A program made the translations under genes and the position numbers. From the NCBI GenBank assembly GCA_001414345.1, contig LLCB01000016.1:186001-250000 (forward strand): DNA of 64,000 nucleotides. The letters run 5' to 3'. Below are positions 57,601 through 64,000 of this stretch, one piece after another (position 1 is the stretch's first letter; the number at the start of each line of letters is the position of its first letter). The notes beneath the pieces were generated by a model. It had not been told where the DNA came from. It searched no databases and saw only the letters and a list, made by a program, of their open reading frames with translations. Source of the DNA: Hymenoscyphus infarciens. Taxonomy: Eukaryota > Ascomycota > Leotiomycetes > Helotiales > Helotiaceae.

Positions 57601-60528
57601 ACCTAGCTCTTTCTAGTATACGTTATAATCTTAGTACTGATAGGTAGCTAAATCGCTTATAAAGTCTTTGAATATTAATATTTATAAGAAAGGTTAGGTA
57701 CTTCTATATAAAGTTATATATAGCTTTATCCTAGAGTAGAAAAGAGTATCTAAATCGTTATATAATAGAGAACCTCTCAACTTCTATCTCTTTCTTATTT
57801 TCTTAGATAAGTATGTTTTAAAGATTATTTAAGGTAATATTTAAGTTATTTATATTATTAATATAAAGAATGAAAGAGGTATTAGATTATACTATATAGA
57901 ATTTAGCTTTTCTAATTAGTATATTAATTATTATTAATTCTAAAGATAGAGTATATCTCTTATTAAACTAGATGTTAAATTAACCCTTTATACCTTCGTT
58001 AATTAAGACGCTTTTAATAAGTCTAATATATATAAGATATTGTTCATATCCTATACTTAACTTTCAAGTTACTCTAGTATCAATTATCACACTAAAGAAG
58101 TTCTCTTTTATATATCTTTTAGCTATTATTATAAATACTTCCTCTATAAATTCGTATATAACGTTAGAAGTGTTATTCGAGTTATTTAGGTTTTATAGAA
58201 TATATCTATTAATAGCATGTCTTTATACTAAACTTATTAAATTCATAATAAGTTATTTAGCATTTAAATTATTAATAAATCCTATAAAAGTAATGTTATA
58301 ATAGATAACTTCTTCGTCTAAACTAGTATCTAATAAGTAACTATCTTCTTTTAATAGAGTAATAGCGTAAAGTGTCTCTAATATCTCCTTCTCTTAAATA
58401 CCTTAAGTATATATCATGTTTATATTATATACCTTTCTAGTATATCTATCTTACTTACCTTTAAAGTATCTAGAATTCTTATTAGTCTATTTAGTAAAGT
58501 AAGAGTCCTACTCTTCTTAACTATAATCCTAAGATAAATAGTTATCTTTTCTATATATATAATATGTCCTCTTCTTCTTATATTAATCTGTATTACTAAA
58601 TTTGTTTATACTACTATATTATCTACTCTTATAGAAGTGTCTCTTAGTTATTATAGTTTCGTTTATAACTGTCTCTAGGTAGACTTTTATATAGAATTAG
58701 ATCGAACTTTATAGGAGAGTAATAGTATTAGAAATCGAAGGGTCTTAGAGTAAGGTTAATATTATAATAGTATAATCTAAGACCTTTTTATATACTAAAA
58801 TTAGCTTATTCGAAAATTAACTATTAGTATAAAAGTCTACAGAGAGGGAAAATCTTAGTAAATTAAGTCTTAATAATATATCTTTAAAAGAGCTTAATAT
58901 TAATACTCTAGATACTTATATTATCTCTTATAAATTAATATTATTCTACTTAGATAATTAGCCTTTTTTATAAAGTTTATCTTCGAAGTATTATTATATA
59001 GATATAGATAAAACTTTAAAAGATTAATTAATATTCTTATTAAAAAAAGTAGTATAAAAGTAATTTAAAGTATTACCTTTTAGTATAGTAGAGAAGGTAA
59101 GAGAGTAAATTACTAGTAATACTCTACTTCTCTTATATATATTCTTAAATATTATAACTTTAATTATAAAGTTATCTTCTTTTCTACTATACTTTTAATT
59201 ATCCTTATATACTTTTATAAAAGTGCCTAATACATAAGAGTAGTCTTAACCCTTTTAAGAATTTTATAAAGTTAACTCTAGTTTAAAATATACTATATTT
59301 ATTCGTATTAGTAGTCTTCTACTAAGATTATTCTATTATTAATTATATTCTAGATACTTAGAGGTATCATCGAAATCGTTACTACTAGTATCTTCGCTAA
59401 ATTAATAAGATATAAAGAAGGAGGTCTAGTCGTCTTTTAGTAAACCTAAAGGTTAGATTAGAGGTTATACTAGATTACTTAAGTCTTTCCTTTTAAGCGG
59501 TAGGATTAAAGTCGTCAAAGGTATTAGTTATTATTATTATTATTATATAGTAGAAGATTATTATATAGAGGAAGATTATTATGTAGTAGAAGCTTACAAA
59601 GCTTCGTCTCTAGCCTTTGTCTTAGATTAGGTGTTTTAAGTAATATTTTCAGCTAGAGGTTATTATTATTAGAGTTATTATTACTATAGCTTTTATTATC
59701 TTTTAGCGTATTCTATTATATATTTATAACAGGATCTTAATTCTTTAGTACTAGCTCCTACTAATACTATATCTTTTAAGTCTTTATCTAGCTACTTAGT
59801 TTAGTTAACCTTAGTAGTAGTATTATATAATACTTAAGATATAAGTATCTTATATCTATCTATCTTAATCTATATACCTCTTCTATAAAGTGTTTATTAT
59901 AACTTAGTAGTAGTAGATCGGTAGATTTTAGCAAATTTATCTTAATCCTATCCTTTAAAGTCTACTTAAAATTCATTCTAAAAAAGAAGGTCTTCGTTCT
60001 CTTCTTTAGTATACTCCTCTTCTCGTTCTACTATAAAAATCGTCTCTTCTATTTATATTAACTTTAGCTTTAGTACTAGCTTTAGGGCTTATTTTAGTAC
60101 TAAAGTTAAAGCCTCTAAAGTCGTTAGAATTAGTACTAGTATATCTATTATATTATAGATATTATAGATATTATTATTACTTAAATTAAATTTAGATATT
60201 ATTAAAAGTCTGTTTATACTCTACTTAGTAGGTAAAAGAGAATTCAGGTTTTAAGTAAATAAGTATCTTAGAGAGTATAAATTATTTTAAGAGATAATAG
60301 GAGGTTAAGAGAGTTATTAGAATAATATTAGAAGGTTAGTATTAGTAATCAGTGCTTCCTATATTAAGAAGCGTTTATAGTATATTATCGAAGTTATTAA
60401 ATAGTAGAAGGAGTTATAATTAGAGAAGAGGAGTCTACTAGTAATATCGAGTTTACTTTTATATAAGTATACCCGTGGTAGAAATATATAAAGTAACTGA
60501 GTATCTAATCTATATGTCTACTAATTAG

Positions 60529-60700
60529 TGTTAGTATGACTTATAGTTATAAAAGCGATGTAAAAAGAGTTGTATTATCGTTCGTATATACTAAGTAAAG
60601 CTAGCTACGATGACTACTTAAGTAGCCTCTAAGCGAGTGTACGTGTACCTACGTATACTAATTCGAATCGCTATTTACTCCTTAAATATATATACCGACA
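60529..60700 (-). repeat. LTR (5' in coding sense) of the copia element
   Basis: 172 bp. It ends ACCGACA followed by the ATAAG duplication. It is less mutated than the other LTR at this end. Confidence 0.92.
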
Positions 60701-60840
60701 ATAAGAGAGAGCTAAACGATTATAGAATTTATTATTAGATAATTAGATAATTAAACAAATATATACTAAGCTACTTTTAAAAGGTTCTAGTATGTTTATT
60801 AGATAATTTAATATTATCTCATAGTAAGCTAAACAGGCTC

Positions 60841-61367
60841 TTATAAATAGAGAAAGGTTTTAAGAAACAAACGCTTTTAAAATCTTAAATTAAGCTTAAT
60901 TTAAAAATAAATCACTTCTAGATATATATCTATAGCCTATAACTAAAGATCTTCGAAGCCTAACTCGGGCTCGTAGTCTATTAAAACATGGCGCACAAGC
61001 CCGAAGTCTCTCTACTAATAGACTACGTTCTGACTTCAAGTCCTATCTTCGGAATTTCCATCTACAAGAAAGATAGGTAACTGATGATACAGTACAACAT
61101 ATCTACAATTCCTCTCCTATCCTCCACCAAATCAAATACTATATATCTTCCCTGCTCACTGCTCACTGCTCACTGCCCATTCAAAGAGCCTATGCTATAT
61201 AAACAGTCCATCCCCATCCCCGTTGTCATCCCTATCCCCATCCACAAATCAAAATCTCAAACTTTTATACAATTCCACACCAAAACGCCAACTCATGACC
61301 CCAGTTTCCTATAATCCTACAAAATGTCCATTATCCTCGTCGACTCCCCCTTCGAATTCAATCTCCC
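60841..61367. other. Border of the RIP island; 3' flank of the SEA-complex gene
   Basis: Composition returns to normal at about 60950. Simple repeats occur (CTGCTCACTGCTCACTGCTC near 61153; CCCATCCC near 61211). The plus-strand ORFs here are not supported. Confidence 0.5.
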
Positions 61368-64000
61368 CTACAACAAATCAATCTTCCCCAAGCTCCCTTT
61401 GCTCTTCTTCGCCCTCACAATCCCCCAGTTCCCCGTTCGTACTTGTCCCAGACGCCCCCTCAGAGTCGCATACCCCACTCCTAGAGCGCCCCCGGGAACA
61501 GTGATATTCTCCCACTCACTCCTCGCCTCGCCACCCCATTCCTCCAGCGGCTCTTCCAGTTCCCCTTCCCCATCCCCGCCTCCTTCCAACCCACCCAGTC
61601 CACCCCCCTCAACCACGGACTTCGCATCAATCTCTTGCTGTTGTTCAAACTCCAGCATCCTCATCCTCTCCACAAAACTATCAACCACCTCCCTACTCTC
61701 CAACAACCCCACCATAGTCCTCTCCCCATAATTATCCTCCCCACAATCACAATCGCAACCCCCCGGACACTCCGTACTCCCCCCATCATGGTAGCTCCTC
61801 AAGCACCCCTCATGAGCTACACACCCACAACTCAAGCAAGGGGAAAAAAGAGCAGGGACAGGTTCAAGACAAATAATACATCGAAGTTGTCGTTGGATAG
61901 TTTTACAGCGTTCGCATCTTCCAATCGCACCCCCGGAACTCAACGGTTCGAGGCGGATTTCGTGTTTAAGACAGTAGCCACTTACGTCTAGACCTTGGTA
62001 ATGGTCGGAGACTGGGAGATGTGGGTGGGAGGATTCTTTCTTGCCGAGGAACATTGGGGAGGGGGGTGGTACTGGGTCGTGGAGTGAGGTATGTGTATGG
62101 TTCGATAGGATTGATGTCGCATACGTTTTACCAACAGTAACTTCCGGTTCAACAGCGAAAATCTCCTTCATTCCATTGAACTTCAGAACCTCGAGCCTTG
62201 CGAGCGGATGACCCCACAAGAAAAGGAGTTCAGCATATGCCAATCGATAGTTGGTGTAGTAGGAGGAGTGACTAGCTTCAAGTAAACCAGAGCTGATACA
62301 ACCTTCATCATCAAAAGCATTTTGATTTTCCATCGTCAGGGTAATGCCAGTGCAAATAGTAGGTCTCCAATCGTCATCATCATCCTCGTCGTCAGAATAC
62401 GAGATGATTTCTGGGAGAGGTTGTTCCTTCACGCTACCAAGTACAGTAGTATTTCCCCATGTTACATTTGGTGCTAACGAATTGATCATATTTTCCACCG
62501 GGCTTGGACGTTTACGACTCGGTGGTGGGTTCGGAGGTGATGAGGATGCCGTTATCGAGAATGGGCGAGAAAGGTTTGAAATTGCCGCAAAACTAGAGGC
62601 CAATCCAGAATTGGCACGACGGAAGCTTCGTGGATTATCGGGAGATGTCGATAGACTTTGAGTATGGTTCGGATGTGGAGTGTGGTTTAGATATTCCTCG
62701 CTACCGCGATTGGATTGAAGTGGTGGAGTCTCGCCACACGAGTACGATGCCGAAGCAGGATCACTACCCCAGGGTCCATTTGAAGATCCCACAGAGCCAT
62801 ACAACCCAGAGGGAGTTTGCGATAACTTTGGTGTTGAGACTACCGAGTTGATTGGCGTCTTGAGGTATTTGCTCCATGCGGCGGCATCGGTTGGGAAATA
62901 ATCCAGAGAGAATGCCGGGGTCTTCATGGAAAGGGGCGTTTGAGGCTGTGTCATGTTTGAATCGGAGTGAGTAATTCCTTCCGTAGAGACAGGCTCATTG
63001 AAAACACATGATAACATAGCCAACATTTGAATATCCGCAATTCTCTCGAAGTGAGCAATCAAATTACTGATGAGAGGCTTTGCAAGTGGGCTATGACCCC
63101 ATTTCACGCGACCCGATAGTCTGCTTGGGCGACCTTGGGCATCATAAGATACATCAACACCACTATCAGAACCACTGTCGCTTCGGCGTCGTTTTATCGC
63201 ATCCTTTGCGATAATCAGTATTGGCTCTCCACGATGAGATTGCTCCAATTGTTCCAGGGGAACTTCATTATGCAAAAGGATTGAGGCATATCTCCAGACA
63301 TTGGCAAGATCTGGAAGCCCATATTTTTCTGCGACAGTCGCATTATGCTCACAAACATCTGGTCCATCTCCAAAAATGGCATAATTTTCAGCAAGAACCA
63401 TTTTGGCCGGAAGGAGATCAGATATTTGATGAATAGATAAAAGATTCTTGGGCTTTGAAGAACGATTCCTGCCGCCAATGCCAGTGCCGGTACCTGTACC
63501 AGTTCCAGTTCCTGCCGCACTGGACCTTTGAGAAAGAACAGTAGGAGAACCTGCCCTCCATCTACCACGTCCTGACGCACTTCGGAGGTAATCCAGAGGG
63601 AATCTTCTGGGCCCCACGCGATAGTGTGAGGAATCCGAGTCACTCGAAGAAGAGACATCGGAATCATCAGACACATCTGAATCAGTTTTGCTCTCCGAGG
63701 CAAGCGATATAGCGTTGATTCTTGGGATTGGCGAGGTGTTATTGTTCAGACGACCGAAAGTCTCAAAACTTGGCTCTCCCCTCGAACGAGCTTTGCTTGC
63801 TTGAATTGTCTCTAAAAGGGACTTGACCTTGTCTTCCTTGGGAGGGAAGAAACATACAAGTTTTCCGTTGGCACAAAATCGAGCACCACAATATCTCGGC
63901 AATGGGACATTGGCATTCCGGTTCATGGGCGCAAGCATATCTCCAGTCGCGCTCGAGTCGAGCTCTTGAGACATCATGGCTGAGGCACCAGCAGGTATGT
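61368..64000 (-). CDS. SEA/GATOR2-complex subunit, Mtc5 (Sea3)/WDR59-like, C-terminal part
   Basis: The frame is open from the window edge to the TAG at 61368; the Met at 63977 is internal, since in-frame codons continue to 64000. The visible part starts with NVPLPRYCGARFCANGKLVC then FFPP, a segment typical of WDR59/Mtc5 after the WD40 and RWD domains, which would be outside the window. A long Ser-rich stretch follows, with a Gly-Thr repeat (GTGTGTGTGTG). At the C-terminus zinc-binding cysteines (GRCERCKTIQRQLRCIICLE, CLSCGCVAHEGCL, CPGGCDCDCGE) form the atypical RING of SEA subunits. The complex sits on the vacuole and relieves GATOR1/SEACIT inhibition of TORC1 in amino-acid sensing. Confidence 0.87.
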   Translation of the reverse strand, partial: IPAGASAMMSQELDSSATGDMLAPMNRNANVPLPRYCGARFCANGKLVCFFPPKEDKVKSLLETIQASKARSRGEPSFETFGRLNNNTSPIPRINAISLASESKTDSDVSDDSDVSSSSDSDSSHYRVGPRRFPLDYLRSASGRGRWRAGSPTVLSQRSSAAGTGTGTGTGTGIGGRNRSSKPKNLLSIHQISDLLPAKMVLAENYAIFGDGPDVCEHNATVAEKYGLPDLANVWRYASILLHNEVPLEQLEQSHRGEPILIIAKDAIKRRRSDSGSDSGVDVSYDAQGRPSRLSGRVKWGHSPLAKPLISNLIAHFERIADIQMLAMLSCVFNEPVSTEGITHSDSNMTQPQTPLSMKTPAFSLDYFPTDAAAWSKYLKTPINSVVSTPKLSQTPSGLYGSVGSSNGPWGSDPASASYSCGETPPLQSNRGSEEYLNHTPHPNHTQSLSTSPDNPRSFRRANSGLASSFAAISNLSRPFSITASSSPPNPPPSRKRPSPVENMINSLAPNVTWGNTTVLGSVKEQPLPEIISYSDDEDDDDDWRPTICTGITLTMENQNAFDDEGCISSGLLEASHSSYYTNYRLAYAELLFLWGHPLARLEVLKFNGMKEIFAVEPEVTVGKTYATSILSNHTHTSLHDPVPPPSPMFLGKKESSHPHLPVSDHYQGLDVSGYCLKHEIRLEPLSSGGAIGRCERCKTIQRQLRCIICLEPVPALFSPCLSCGCVAHEGCLRSYHDGGSTECPGGCDCDCGEDNYGERTMVGLLESREVVDSFVERMRMLEFEQQQEIDAKSVVEGGGLGGLEGGGDGEGELEEPLEEWGGEARSEWENITVPGGALGVGYATLRGRLGQVRTGNWGIVRAKKSKGSLGKIDLL

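Larger units (their letters stand above)
54478..60700 (-). mobile_element. Structurally complete Ty1/copia LTR retrotransposon, RIP-inactivated, 6.2 kb
   Basis: Two LTRs (54478-54649, 60529-60700) have ends TGTTAGT..ACTAACA and TGTTAGT..ACCGACA. The five bases ATAAG stand on both sides (54473-54477, 60701-60705), the target duplication. Minus-strand translation gives copia reverse-transcriptase landmarks in order despite many stops: DITQVYI near 56001-56023, LLYSILEASNY near 55881-55920, and NPCLLYT near 55798-55820. The polymerase region therefore lies nearer the left LTR, and the element reads right to left. All domains are interrupted by stops. It has landed inside a small TIR element. Confidence 0.9.
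54181..60840. mobile_element. Second copy of the GAGCCTGTTT-ended TIR element, split by a copia insertion
   Basis: The left end GAGCCTATTTAGCTAG (54181) and right end TAAGCTAAACAGGCTC (to 60840) are inverted repeats, flanked by TAA and TTA. The parts 54181-54477 and 60706-60840 match the reverse complement of the 12.0-12.3 kb and 11.1-11.2 kb parts of the other copy. Without the retrotransposon this copy is only about 430 bp, a MITE. Confidence 0.75.

Noticed and set aside
61084..61991. Plus-strand Pro/Ser-rich ORFs
   Set aside because: They are shadows of the acidic, Gly/Glu-rich C-terminal coding sequence of the SEA-complex gene.
1..64000. CRISPR arrays, bacterial operons, origins or prophage
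   Set aside because: No regularly spaced repeats and no bacterial features; the sequence is eukaryotic with spliced genes.

Overview
This window is nuclear DNA of a filamentous ascomycete (Pezizomycotina). The genes carry short introns of about 47-200 nt with GT..AG ends and CTAAC-type branch points. The gene content is typically fungal: a Zn2Cys6 regulator, a siderophore transporter, a Nudix/DUF4743 protein, RBR ligases and an F-box protein. Long stretches consist almost only of A and T and are dense in TA, as left by repeat-induced point mutation (RIP). A Leotiomycete or Sordariomycete is plausible, but the sequence alone does not settle the class.

Layout. (1) 1-9030 is an AT-rich RIP island. 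It holds the 5' part, in coding sense, of a minus-strand Ty1/copia element (LTR at 2699-2869), then a plus-strand Ty3/gypsy integrase/chromodomain relic, then unassigned relics. (2) 9.5-41.6 kb is mostly genic. It carries a Nudix gene, nested DNA transposons (11.1-12.3 kb), a 523-bp MITE and a tRNA-like gene. Next come a GNAT-like gene, a scattered family of small coiled-coil genes with pseudogenes (16.5-30.3 kb), an O-methyltransferase, a siderophore transporter and an AIF/AMID-like oxidoreductase. The block ends with a P-loop NTPase, a small membrane protein, an RRM protein, a SAM methyltransferase, two tandem RBR ubiquitin-ligase-like genes and an F-box gene. (3) 42.5-44.3 kb is a wrecked S8 peptidase gene beside a second, inverted copy of the 523-bp MITE. 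(4) 44.2-53.6 kb holds a beta-lactamase-like hydrolase, transposon relics, a Zn2Cys6 regulator and a Baeyer-Villiger monooxygenase. (5) 54.2-60.8 kb is a small TIR element split by a complete Ty1/copia element with LTRs and a 5-bp target duplication. (6) 61.4-64.0 kb is the C-terminal part of an SEA-complex (Mtc5/WDR59-like) subunit that runs off the window.

The two most interesting points are as follows. First, the octamer CGGCTCCG (either strand) occurs three times within 71 bp upstream of the beta-lactamase-like gene and three times within 218 bp between the Zn2Cys6 regulator and the monooxygenase. This suggests a small co-regulated oxidation/hydrolysis cluster. Second, a lineage of short intronless coiled-coil proteins appears in at least six intact and three decayed copies over 14 kb and matches no family I recognise. 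Exon structures were worked out by hand from splice signals and reading frame. Every multi-exon model given below closes in frame, except the Nudix N-terminus.
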